A stretch of DNA of 64,000 bases from Planctomycetales bacterium (lineage in GTDB: Bacteria > Planctomycetota > Planctomycetia > Isosphaerales > Isosphaeraceae). A program made the position numbers and the translations under genes. Location of the stretch: assembly GCA_027451885.1 (NCBI GenBank), contig DAIDHX010000165.1, positions 25,432 through 89,431 of the forward strand, written 5' to 3'. Within the stretch, counting starts at the first letter, position 1, and each line of letters begins with the position of its first letter. Below, in pieces: positions 8,610-16,657 of the stretch. The notes under the pieces are model-generated. The model saw only the letters and a list, made by a program, of their open reading frames with translations. It did no database searches and was not told the DNA's origin.

Positions 8610-8641
8610 GGCCGTGGTGGTCATCTTGAGCGATGGGGGGA

Positions 8642-9358
8642 TCATGGCCTGGTTTTGGCCTGAGGCTGGGCCTTTGTGTCCTGGGGCTTGCGTGGCCCCA
8701 GCGTCAAGAAGACCTCGGTACCGAGCGGCGGAACGACCTTGGGGTTAGCGACGAAGACGCGTTCTGTGTCGTCCGCGGAGCTGGCGAATGGCAGGTCGAG
8801 AATCGCACTTCCGAAGTTTGCCACGGTGATCAAATCGCCGTCGTCGGCTGCATATTTGGTTGAGTTTGAGGCCTTGTCGAAGAAGAGTTGACTGCCCGCG
8901 AAGACCCAGTCGGTCCGCAGCGGTGTTTTCTTGTTGTCGTCAAGGACGAAGTCGCGGGCGTCGATTGTGTGTTCCTTGCCCTTTTCGCGCCAGTATGCCG
9001 TGATGGCCGTGGCGTCTCCGGCAGGGGGAGTGAGCCGGGGCGTGAAGGTTACTGGGTGGCCGGGCTTGAGACCCGTGAGCAGCAATCCGGCGTGAATTTG
9101 GCGAGGCACGGCGTCCGTGGACAGGACGGCTTCGTGTTCCTTGGTTCCCTTGAGGCACACCAGGTGTTCGAGCGGGCCTTCGCGGAGTACAACCTTGGCC
9201 TTCACGATAAGTGTCCTGGCTTCTGGGTCGAACCACAGGCTTCGACCTAGCTTCTTCCAGCCTTCCTTGGGCTCAAGCGTTTCGGGAGGATTTCCCGGCT
9301 GGAAGCATGCCGTGGTGAGGCTCAAAAGAATCGCCGCAAAAAGAGGTGAGGGCGCCAT
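8642..9358 (-). CDS. YdjY-type lipoprotein
   Basis: A secreted protein of 238 residues with a lipoprotein signal: a hydrophobic stretch at about 5-15 ending in LTTAC, giving Cys18 as the lipidation site. The body (KLGRSLWFDPEARTLIVKAK, then LEHLVCLKGTKEHEAVLSTD, and later WVFAGSQLFF with DGDLITVANFGSAILDLPF) matches my recollection of the YdjY-domain family common in planctomycetes. That family is named after E. coli YdjY and its biochemical function is not established. The C-terminal tail is Lys/Gln/Pro-rich. It lies on its own, convergent with the small gene at 8388 and separated from the secretin gene by that gene's terminator. Envelope location follows from the signal; no catalytic residues are evident. 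Confidence 0.75.
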   Translation of the reverse strand: MAPSPLFAAILLSLTTACFQPGNPPETLEPKEGWKKLGRSLWFDPEARTLIVKAKVVLREGPLEHLVCLKGTKEHEAVLSTDAVPRQIHAGLLLTGLKPGHPVTFTPRLTPPAGDATAITAYWREKGKEHTIDARDFVLDDNKKTPLRTDWVFAGSQLFFDKASNSTKYAADDGDLITVANFGSAILDLPFASSADDTERVFVANPKVVPPLGTEVFLTLGPRKPQDTKAQPQAKTRP

Positions 9359-9495
9359 GGCGATGAGGTCTCATTCGGGAGAGGTGCAGGCCGCGCGGCA
9401 GTGCCGCATTCGGATCGCTCAACTTTCGTAGCATCCCGAAAATCTGATGATGCTGCAAGCGTGGCGTGGCAAGCAGGCTGCGCGACCTCGCGACC

Positions 9496-9538
9496 AAAAA
9501 AAGCGAGACTGCCGGAAGGGGGTTTCCGGCAGCCTCGC
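9496..9538 (-). terminator. Rho-independent terminator of the secretin gene
   Basis: CTGCCGGAA (9509-9517) pairs with TTCCGGCAG (9524-9532), then after one mismatch GCGAG (9503-9507) pairs with CTCGC (9534-9538). Read on the minus strand the stem is followed directly by seven T residues (9496-9502). It lies about 40 bp after the secretin stop codon, the right strand and place to end that transcript. Confidence 0.85.
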
Positions 9539-9579
9539 GAGTTGGGACGCTCGTTTGCTAGGGATCACATCCTTGAGGA

Positions 9580-12500
9580 TCAGAGGGCGACGGACGGCGG
9601 GATGCCGAGCTTCTCTTCCTCTTCTTCAAGGATCACGATCCGCGGGGTCACCATGAGCATCAGGCTGGTGGTGGTCCGGCCGATGCCGACGTTCTTGAAG
9701 AGACGATCGATGAGCGGCGTCTTGGACAGGATCGGGACGCCGTACTCGATGCGCTGTTCGTTGAGCGTCTTGACTCCGCCCAGGAGCACGGTGCCGCCGT
9801 CGGGCACGGTCACGGTGGTCCGGACGGTATTGGTGGTGGTGTTGGGAAGCTGGAGGGTGGCGTTGATCGCCGCCGCACCGCCGCCGAAGCCCGTGCCGCC
9901 GACGGCCGCCGGGATCTGGATGGTCGTGAACCCGTTCAGAGCATTGAAGAACGGGGACATCGAGAGTCGCACGTACCTGCGGTCAGCCGACACAACCGGG
10001 GTGACGGTGAGCGTCACGCCGATCGGAATCGATCCCACCGAGGGAATGAAGGCCACGGCGGACACGCCCACGATCGGGAACAGCGACTGAACATAGTACT
10101 GAACGTTGTTGCTGAAGATCGTCGCAAGAGCACCGTTCATGCTCGTGACCTTCGGGGCTTGGAGCACGTTCGACCGCGTGTCGCCCTGGGCGGCCGTGAG
10201 GAAGAGATAGACTTCCAGGTCGCTCAGGAACGCGATGCCGAAGGTGGCACCCGCACCCGGGGTGGCATTGGAAGGAGCGATCAGCGTGCCGCTCGTGTTC
10301 GTGAACGGAATCTGCAAGCCCGGCGTGACGTTACCGATACCGCCGCCTTGCGTACCGACGATGAGCGGAGCGTTGCTGGGGTAGACATAGTCTCGGTTCG
10401 GGTTGAACAGGTAGACAGGTTGGGCGATTGCACTGCCGGCGGTCGCACCGCCACCTGCACTTGCCCCACCGCCCGCGCTGAGACCGCCGCCGCCCGCGCT
10501 GATACCGCCGCCGCCCGCGCTGACGCCACCGCCGCCCGCGCTGACACCGCCGCCACCTGCGGTGACACCACCCGCCGTGGCACCGGCCGTCGCCGTGGTC
10601 GTGGTCGTGGAGCTCGAGACCGGGAACAGTGAGGTCAACGGATTGGGAATGGCAACCGTCGAGTGCTTGCCGACCACGCGCGAGTTGATCGCCCAGTCGA
10701 AGTCGACGCTGATCTGTTCGAAGAAGCTGTCGCTGACCGTGATGAACCGCACTTCGATCGAGACCTGCAGGTCCATGAGCCGGCGAAGCTGCCGGAGCAG
10801 GTCGCGGACCTGGTCGTGAACCTCGGCCGTATGGCGGATGATCAGGCTGATCGACAGCATGAAGGGGGTGATGGCGCCTGGGGGCCGGGTCTGGTCGATG
10901 CCAGCATCCGCACCGCCGCCGCCGAAGCCGCCGCCCATGCCGTAGCTCGCCGTCACGTCCTGGCCGTTGGCGTCATTGATCCGCCAGGTGCCAGGCGCGA
11001 TCGACGATGTGATGAGCTGGACGAGTGGAGTCATGTCCATGTTCGGGCGATCGCTGGGGGCTGCGCCCAGGCCGGTCAGCTCCGAAACCTTGTTGTTGCT
11101 CCGCGGATCGCCCGGGTTGAACCCGACGCCGGGAGGCGTGTTGGGATCCTTGGGCGTCTCGCCCGTCTGCTCCATGATGTTATGGGGCATGAAGTTGTTC
11201 GCCGCACGGCTGGGCGGCATGAGCAGGTCGCCGACGTAATAGGTCTCGAAGTAGGTCTGATCCTGGCTCGCGGTCGGGCTCGTGATCAGCACCACCTCGT
11301 CCTCGACCTTGTAAGTCAGGCCGAGCGGGCGAAGCATGTACTTAAGCGCGGCCTTGAGCGACACCTGGTTGACCACCAGGCTCACCGGCGAGGCGGAGGT
11401 CAGCCCCTCCTCGGAGAGCGCCTTGGGATCGAGCACAATGTTGAGGCCGGTGTAGTTCTGCAGGAACGTGATGGCCTCGGACAGCGGCTGCTTGTCCATG
11501 TTCATCGAGACGCGCTCCTTGAGCTTGGCCTCGATGGCGAGGACCCTGGGGTCCTTGCGGGGGGCGAGCCGCGCGTTCATGGCCAGACGCTCACGCGTCA
11601 GGTCCTTGAAGCTCTTGGGGAACTTGATGTCCCGGAGCTGCACCTCGGGATCGGCGATCGAAGCCTTGTCGACGTTCTGGAGCATCGTGACGACGGCTTC
11701 ATCCTTCTCCCGGGTGTTTTCTTTGTCCTGCTTGAACCGGCGTTCCGCGCGGGCCTTCCAGACGAGCATCGACGCGGCGAGCTCGTTGGGATCGACTTCC
11801 ATGGCGCGGCGGGCGTAGGCCTCGCACTCGACGTAGTTGCCCTGGGCGTAGGCCTCGGTGGCCTTGTCCATGAGCTGCTTCATCTTGGCTTTCTTGGCCT
11901 TGTCGGCCTCGAGAATCCGCAGGCGCTTCATCTCGATTTCGGCCCGCTGCTTCTTGTCTTGCATCTTGACTTCGAACTCAGCCTTATCCTTTTTGGCGAG
12001 TTCGAGAGCGACTTCGAGCCGGCGCACCATGGGGCGGGTGAGTTCGGCGGGAAGTTCCGCCGCCTGCACCTGCTGGGTGGTCTTCTTGTAGAGCTCGATT
12101 GCCTTGTCGGGATCGATCTCCTGGAGTCTGCGACCCTCGGCGATCTTGGCGCCGACCTCGGCGTTGAGCTTCTGGGCGGCGAGCGCTTCTGAGTCGTCGG
12201 CGGTCGCCTGGCCGGGCTTGTTCTTGTCGTCGGACAGCTTCGCCTGGAGCTCGCTGACCTTGGCACGCAGGCTGGCGTCGAGCCCGTCGCCCGCGGCAGC
12301 GACCTCGATCAGCAGGGCCTTTGCCCGGGCGGGATCGCCATTGCGGAGCGCGGCCATGGCCGCCTCATAGATCGCCAGGGCGCCTCCCTGCTGGGCAAGC
12401 GCGATCTGGGCCTGGAGCTCGTCGGCCTTGTCGTCCAGGCCGAACTTGCCCGCCTTGACCTGCTGGACCAGCTCCTTGGCGGCGGCGTAGTTACCGCTCT

Positions 12501-13854
12501 TGTAGAGCTCATGCGCCTCGGCCATGAGCTGATCGCCGCGCCCGGCAGGGGCCGATCCGGCGGCGGAAGCAGGCTTCGGATTCTGATCCACCGGCGGTGC
12601 AAGATCGAGCGCGGGCGCGTTGTCGCTGCCCGAAATCTTCACCACGGCAGGGTCCGTCTCGGCCTTCTCGGCCGCCGCGAACTTCGCCTGTGCACCCTTC
12701 AGATCCTCGCTGGCAAGAAGCGCATCGCCTTCGTGCTCAAGCGCGTTTTCCTTCGCCGGAGCCGGCTTGCCCGCCCTCGCCATCGCAATGTCGTGGAGCA
12801 CGCTCTCCGCACGATCTGAAGACAGCGGAGGCACCACGTTCATACGCTCGGCCTGACGCGCCTTCTGCTCGGCCAGATCCAGCTTGCCTTGCGACATAAG
12901 CTGGCGCGACTCATGCACGAGCGCGTCGTAGACACCCTGGCTAGGCATGTCCTTGGGGGCAATCTCACGCACCTTGTCTCGACGGCGAAGCGCACGAGCC
13001 GCCGCCGCGACCTTGTCCGGAGAGTCCTCGAACAGCCCGTACGTGAGTCCCCAGCCTTTCACGTCAAGCGCAATCGCTTCGGCCTGCTCGAACTGCTTGG
13101 TGTCGAGCAACTGACGCGCTTCCTTGAGCTTCGTCTTGGCCGTCTTCCGGTCGTGCGGCGTGCCCACCGGCTCGGCGGCCGCTGGCCTGGCCGTCTTGGG
13201 CCGGGCCTTCTTGATCTCCTCCATCACCTTGGTGGGGGTGTCCTCGAACAGACCCCACTTGACGTCGAGACTCTCGGCCTCCTTGACCTTGCGCTCGGCC
13301 GCGTCGTAGTCGCCCAGATGGATCTGCTCGACTGCTTCCTTGAGCAGCCAGCGTGCCTTCTGCTTGAGCTCGACGTCGGTCGCCGTGGTCTGGGGTCCGC
13401 GCGGGTCGCCGGAGCCAGTCGCGGCAGCCGGGCTGGCCTCGGGCATCCGCGACGGCGTCTGGTCGATGGCCGAGGCGGTCGACGGGGCGGAAGACACCGG
13501 CACAGAGGATCGGGCCGGGGTTGCCGCGGGTGCGGTCGACTGAGCCACAACGGCCTTCGCCTTCACCAGCTCCTTCATGTAAGCGTCCAGCGTCGATTGT
13601 TCGTCGGCCTGGAGTAAGTCGCGGTACATGTTCGCAGCTTCAAGGTACTTTGAAGCCTTGGCGAGATCATCACTGGTCCGCGCGCTGTTAAACAGCCGCG
13701 CTCCCGCCTCCAGGTATTTGATTGGCGGCGCGGGGGGCTGTGGCCGGTTTGCCGTGGTGCCCGCCGCGGCCGCGTCGTCGGGTGCCCCGCGTACCGCGGC
13801 GCTCCCCCACGCGCTCAACATCAGGATGAGACTGACCGTCTTAAGCCTTCCCAA
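9580..13854 (-). CDS. Secretin, outer-membrane pore of T4P/T2SS (PilQ/GspD-like)
   Basis: An outer-membrane secretin of 1,424 residues, about twice the usual length. It has an N-terminal signal peptide (SLILMLSAWGSAAVRGA). A long periplasmic helical region follows, with three copies of a roughly 50-residue repeat at about 167-219, 241-291 and 309-362; the first two carry the pattern GLFEDTP/GLFEDSP followed by a helix, the third is divergent. Then come a Lys/Glu-rich coiled-coil region, a secretin/TonB short N-terminal (STN)-type domain at about 776-864 (NMDKQPLSEAITFLQNYTG), and an N1-like domain (VRDLLRQLRRLMDLQVSIEV). A Gly-rich insertion of 7-residue repeats lies at about 1090-1138. The C-terminal secretin barrel contains VTVPDGGTVLLGG and ends with the helix SLMLMVTPRIVIL. 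TTG 13854 is the preferred start because AAAGGAGG lies exactly five bases upstream. It is separated from pilMN-O-P by a terminator, so it has its own promoter. Confidence 0.88.
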   Translation of the reverse strand: MGRLKTVSLILMLSAWGSAAVRGAPDDAAAAGTTANRPQPPAPPIKYLEAGARLFNSARTSDDLAKASKYLEAANMYRDLLQADEQSTLDAYMKELVKAKAVVAQSTAPAATPARSSVPVSSAPSTASAIDQTPSRMPEASPAAATGSGDPRGPQTTATDVELKQKARWLLKEAVEQIHLGDYDAAERKVKEAESLDVKWGLFEDTPTKVMEEIKKARPKTARPAAAEPVGTPHDRKTAKTKLKEARQLLDTKQFEQAEAIALDVKGWGLTYGLFEDSPDKVAAAARALRRRDKVREIAPKDMPSQGVYDALVHESRQLMSQGKLDLAEQKARQAERMNVVPPLSSDRAESVLHDIAMARAGKPAPAKENALEHEGDALLASEDLKGAQAKFAAAEKAETDPAVVKISGSDNAPALDLAPPVDQNPKPASAAGSAPAGRGDQLMAEAHELYKSGNYAAAKELVQQVKAGKFGLDDKADELQAQIALAQQGGALAIYEAAMAALRNGDPARAKALLIEVAAAGDGLDASLRAKVSELQAKLSDDKNKPGQATADDSEALAAQKLNAEVGAKIAEGRRLQEIDPDKAIELYKKTTQQVQAAELPAELTRPMVRRLEVALELAKKDKAEFEVKMQDKKQRAEIEMKRLRILEADKAKKAKMKQLMDKATEAYAQGNYVECEAYARRAMEVDPNELAASMLVWKARAERRFKQDKENTREKDEAVVTMLQNVDKASIADPEVQLRDIKFPKSFKDLTRERLAMNARLAPRKDPRVLAIEAKLKERVSMNMDKQPLSEAITFLQNYTGLNIVLDPKALSEEGLTSASPVSLVVNQVSLKAALKYMLRPLGLTYKVEDEVVLITSPTASQDQTYFETYYVGDLLMPPSRAANNFMPHNIMEQTGETPKDPNTPPGVGFNPGDPRSNNKVSELTGLGAAPSDRPNMDMTPLVQLITSSIAPGTWRINDANGQDVTASYGMGGGFGGGGADAGIDQTRPPGAITPFMLSISLIIRHTAEVHDQVRDLLRQLRRLMDLQVSIEVRFITVSDSFFEQISVDFDWAINSRVVGKHSTVAIPNPLTSLFPVSSSTTTTTATAGATAGGVTAGGGGVSAGGGGVSAGGGGISAGGGGLSAGGGASAGGGATAGSAIAQPVYLFNPNRDYVYPSNAPLIVGTQGGGIGNVTPGLQIPFTNTSGTLIAPSNATPGAGATFGIAFLSDLEVYLFLTAAQGDTRSNVLQAPKVTSMNGALATIFSNNVQYYVQSLFPIVGVSAVAFIPSVGSIPIGVTLTVTPVVSADRRYVRLSMSPFFNALNGFTTIQIPAAVGGTGFGGGAAAINATLQLPNTTTNTVRTTVTVPDGGTVLLGGVKTLNEQRIEYGVPILSKTPLIDRLFKNVGIGRTTTSLMLMVTPRIVILEEEEEKLGIPPSVAL
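10475..10558. repeat. Four 21-bp tandem units inside the secretin gene
   Basis: Units at 10475-10495, 10496-10516, 10517-10537 and 10538-10558 differ by a few bases. Each encodes seven residues of the form GGGGVSA, with I or L replacing V in some units, giving a flexible Gly-rich loop before the secretin barrel. Flanking degenerate units extend the Gly-rich stretch on both sides. Confidence 0.85.
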
Positions 13855-13859
13855 CGCGA

Positions 13860-13867
13860 CCTCCTTT
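13860..13867 (-). promoter_or_regulatory. Shine-Dalgarno AAAGGAGG that sets a TTG start
   Basis: On the minus strand AAAGGAGG is followed by TCGCG and then TTG. The five-base spacing is ideal and puts the first residues directly before the hydrophobic signal segment. An upstream start in the same frame would bury this site inside the coding region. Confidence 0.7.
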
Positions 13868-14424
13868 CGCCGCTCGCTCCAGACCACCGTCGACGTCCCT
13901 GGCGACGGTCCTTTTCTTGTCCTTCACGAGTGGGAGACGAATTGCCTTCGCGGTTGCACGAGCCGCTCCGAATGGAACGCGACCCCTTCACCCTAATCAC
14001 TTCAAAACGGCGAGTTCCGGCTGTGAGTACGTGGGGACCCGCCTTGCGCGAGGGGAAGATATGCCGGTCTTTATCCGCCAGCCTCTCCGCGGTCAAGGCG
14101 AGTTCCAGGCCCCCTGGCAACCGCTCTAAACGGATCGACCCGACCGACCGGCATACTTTACCCACGCGTCGTTACGACTAATTTCGGCAGCTTCCATGAG
14201 AATCCTTACAGCAGGACCAATTTCTCCGCGGAATCCTTGAATTCGCGCAGGTTCGCCTCATCCGCACAATCGGTTCTGGTCCTCCAAAAACCAGTCAAAG
14301 AAAACTGCCTGGTGAGCCGCCAGAACACCCTCTCTTAGTCAAAAGTCAAATCAGAAAAAGGACTTGTGGCTAAGCTCAGATAGGCCGGAACGATCCAGGT
14401 AAAACTGGCTTCCCGGGCGCGAAC
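13868..14424. other. Intergenic region upstream of the secretin gene
   Basis: About 560 bp without a supported gene, between the pilP-like terminator and the secretin ribosome site. The part around 14180-14420 is visibly richer in A and T than the coding sequence, as expected of a promoter and leader. On the minus strand TTTGACTTTTGACT occurs near 14335-14352, a possible -35 region, but I cannot match it with a convincing -10 box. Confidence 0.5.
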
Positions 14425-14474
14425 AAAAAAGAACGCGATCGAGTGCATGATTGAGTCATGCCCTCGATCGCGTT
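14425..14474 (-). terminator. Rho-independent terminator of the pilMN-O-P-like operon
   Basis: AACGCGATCGAG (14432-14443) pairs perfectly with CTCGATCGCGTT (14463-14474), and inside it GCATGA pairs with TCATGC around a five-base loop, giving an 18-bp stem with one mismatch. On the minus strand it is followed after one base by six T residues (14425-14430). It lies about 70 bp after the stop of the pilP-like gene and splits the secretin off as a separate transcript. Confidence 0.88.
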
Positions 14475-14541
14475 ACAAGAAGCCGGGTAATTCAGGAACA
14501 GTCGGTTCAAGCGAGGCTGATGAGGTGGTCGGGCCCGCGGC

Positions 14542-16485
14542 TTATCGTCCGCCGCTCTGACTGCCCATTCCTCCGCCCATCATCATCTGCATCATGCCCA
14601 TCATGCCGGTTCCGGTCGAGCTTTTGCGTTCCTTGTCGGAGAGCTTGAGCTCGTGCTGGTAGTTGGATTCGATGTCCTTGCGGACCTCGTTCATCATGTC
14701 CTCCGGCTCGCCGTGGATCACGACAGAGCCATCGTCACGCAGGACGAGAGCGAGCACCGGTCGTTCGAAAGCCGGGCCGACAAGCCCAGATGGCAGTGCC
14801 TGCAGTCCACCACCTGAGATGTCAAGGACGATCTGGCGACTATTGAAGTCGATGGTCTTGCTCTTCTCGCCTGACCCATCGGAGACGGGAATCTTGGCTG
14901 TTCGCGGCTCGCCGATGATCTCACCGGGCGCTGCCTCAAACATCTTGGGAACCGTGACGCCATCGCTCGGGTTGAAGCGGACGACCTGGAATCGCGCCTT
15001 GATGTCGCTCTTGGGCGAGGGGGGCATCGAGCCCATGGCGTAAGGCATGATGTCCGGGGGCATTGACACGGGATCGGTGGCCGCGCTCCAGGGGCCATAG
15101 AGATCCTCCGCCTTGTTATCGACGCCATAGTCGATGTCTTCACGCCCCTTGTTGGGATTGAAGACAACGATGCGCAGGCGATAGCGATAGATGGTGTCGG
15201 GCTCGACGGTGAAGTCGAGGGCACGCACCTGGACGAGCTTTTCCTCGGACTTCCAGAAGTCCCCCACGGATTCCGAGCTGCCCATGCCGCCCATCATGCT
15301 GCCCATCCCGGGCATCATTCCGCCCTTCATGCCGCCGCCCCGGCCGCCCATCATCCCCGCGCCTCCCATCATGCCGGCGGGAGCAGTATCCTCGGGAAGT
15401 TCCTTCTTCTCCTTGGGCACGAACTTGGCAATGTGAACCTTCTCCCACAACCCTGCCTTGAGCAACGGGAGCGGATCATTCAGGTATTTCGGACGGAACG
15501 TCTCAGGAACGAGTTCCTCGTCTTCCTCCGGGAAGTTGTCGAGAACCAGATAGTTCTTGTCCTGGTCCACGTTCTCCCAGTCAGACCAGCGGCCCGAGTC
15601 GTCGAGGGACTGCCGCTGGAGGTCGAGACGGCGGTAATTGGGATGGGCGATTGCGGGATTCTTGAGCGCCTCGCGGTAATTCGCCAGCATCTTACCGTGA
15701 TCCAGCACCCCGGTAATGGCCACCCAGCGGTAGCCCTTGGTGATTTCCTTGCCGCCTTCATCGACGTCGTCAGCCTCGGAGGCCTTGGGTTGGGCTTCCT
15801 TGGTTGAGGTATCCGCACCGGCCAATTTGGCCCTCAGCTCACGCTCCTGGCGAGCACGTTCTTCCTTGGCCTCGCGGTCAATATCGGCCTGGCTCTTGCG
15901 GGACTTCTTCTTCGCTGCACCGCCCATCATGCCGCCCATGCCGCCCATGCCGCCCATCATGCCGCCGCCGCCGCTGTTCGAACGCCGTTTCTTACGCTTG
16001 CGCTTGGGCTTGGCTTCGACTTTCTCTGGCGGTGCGGGAACTCGATTGCCGTCTTTATCGAGCTCGTAAACGTACAGGCCGCCCCGGCCGGGATAGGCGA
16101 AGAGCTCGGTTACGGCGATCAGGGCAGGCGTGCCGCGGATCAAGCCCGCGCCCGGCTCGGGTACAACCCATTCCCGAACGGACTTGTAGTTGTCCGCCAC
16201 GAGTGCGTTCTTGATCTGATTGTCGACGACTTTTGAGAACTCTGTGTCCTTGATGCCCTTCTTCTCAAGGACTTCGATGATGTGGGGACGGTCCTCGTGG
16301 CGCGAGAGATTGGTGTCGGATTGCTGGGCCGCACTCTTGATCTGCTCCGGCGTCGTGTCGATCGTCTTCACTGTGGCGGCCCAGGAGACGCAAAGCAGGA
16401 AGACCGCGGACGCCGCCGCGACCCCGGCTTTCTCGCCGTGTCGCAGGCCCAGGTTCTTCATCTGGTCGACAAACGCATTCGCCAT
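14542..16485 (-). CDS. PilP-like periplasmic pilus assembly protein, Met/Gly-rich
   Basis: A 647-residue bitopic inner-membrane protein. A single transmembrane segment lies at about residues 17-37 (VAAASAVFLLCVSWAA) and the rest is periplasmic. Low-complexity Met/Gly-rich blocks interrupt it at about 172-188 (after a KRKRKKRR basic run), 367-400 and 625-643 at the C-terminus. Ordered beta-rich segments between them include FTVEPDTIYRYRLRIVVFNP at about 430. Its position between the PilO-like gene and the secretin corresponds to pilP in the pilMNOPQ order; PilP couples the inner-membrane platform to the secretin. Unlike classical PilP it has a transmembrane anchor and no lipobox. ATG 16485 follows GAGGAG at eight bases; the frame continues 12 codons upstream without a ribosome site. 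The PilP role is inferred from position. Confidence 0.65.
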   Translation of the reverse strand: MANAFVDQMKNLGLRHGEKAGVAAASAVFLLCVSWAATVKTIDTTPEQIKSAAQQSDTNLSRHEDRPHIIEVLEKKGIKDTEFSKVVDNQIKNALVADNYKSVREWVVPEPGAGLIRGTPALIAVTELFAYPGRGGLYVYELDKDGNRVPAPPEKVEAKPKRKRKKRRSNSGGGGMMGGMGGMGGMMGGAAKKKSRKSQADIDREAKEERARQERELRAKLAGADTSTKEAQPKASEADDVDEGGKEITKGYRWVAITGVLDHGKMLANYREALKNPAIAHPNYRRLDLQRQSLDDSGRWSDWENVDQDKNYLVLDNFPEEDEELVPETFRPKYLNDPLPLLKAGLWEKVHIAKFVPKEKKELPEDTAPAGMMGGAGMMGGRGGGMKGGMMPGMGSMMGGMGSSESVGDFWKSEEKLVQVRALDFTVEPDTIYRYRLRIVVFNPNKGREDIDYGVDNKAEDLYGPWSAATDPVSMPPDIMPYAMGSMPPSPKSDIKARFQVVRFNPSDGVTVPKMFEAAPGEIIGEPRTAKIPVSDGSGEKSKTIDFNSRQIVLDISGGGLQALPSGLVGPAFERPVLALVLRDDGSVVIHGEPEDMMNEVRKDIESNYQHELKLSDKERKSSTGTGMMGMMQMMMGGGMGSQSGGR

Positions 16486-16657
16486 TGCGGCTGCTCCTCG
16501 AAAGAGTCGTCCCCGACCCACACCTTCTGAGTTTTGCGACCTGAGTACCGCTCTGGTACCCCAGTTTCAATCGTGAATTCGAAACACCTCGGAGGGCCGA
16601 ATCTCGAACGGCCCAGATTACCTCGGCGCGTGCCGTCAAGCGCCAGGGTAGGGTGCT

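Noticed and set aside
10440..10600. CRISPR-like array from the regular 21-bp units
   Set aside because: The units are directly contiguous without spacers and stay in frame with the secretin gene.
10663..12192. 509-codon plus-strand open frame
   Set aside because: Antisense to the secretin gene; Leu/Gly/Asp/His-rich with no recognisable domain.
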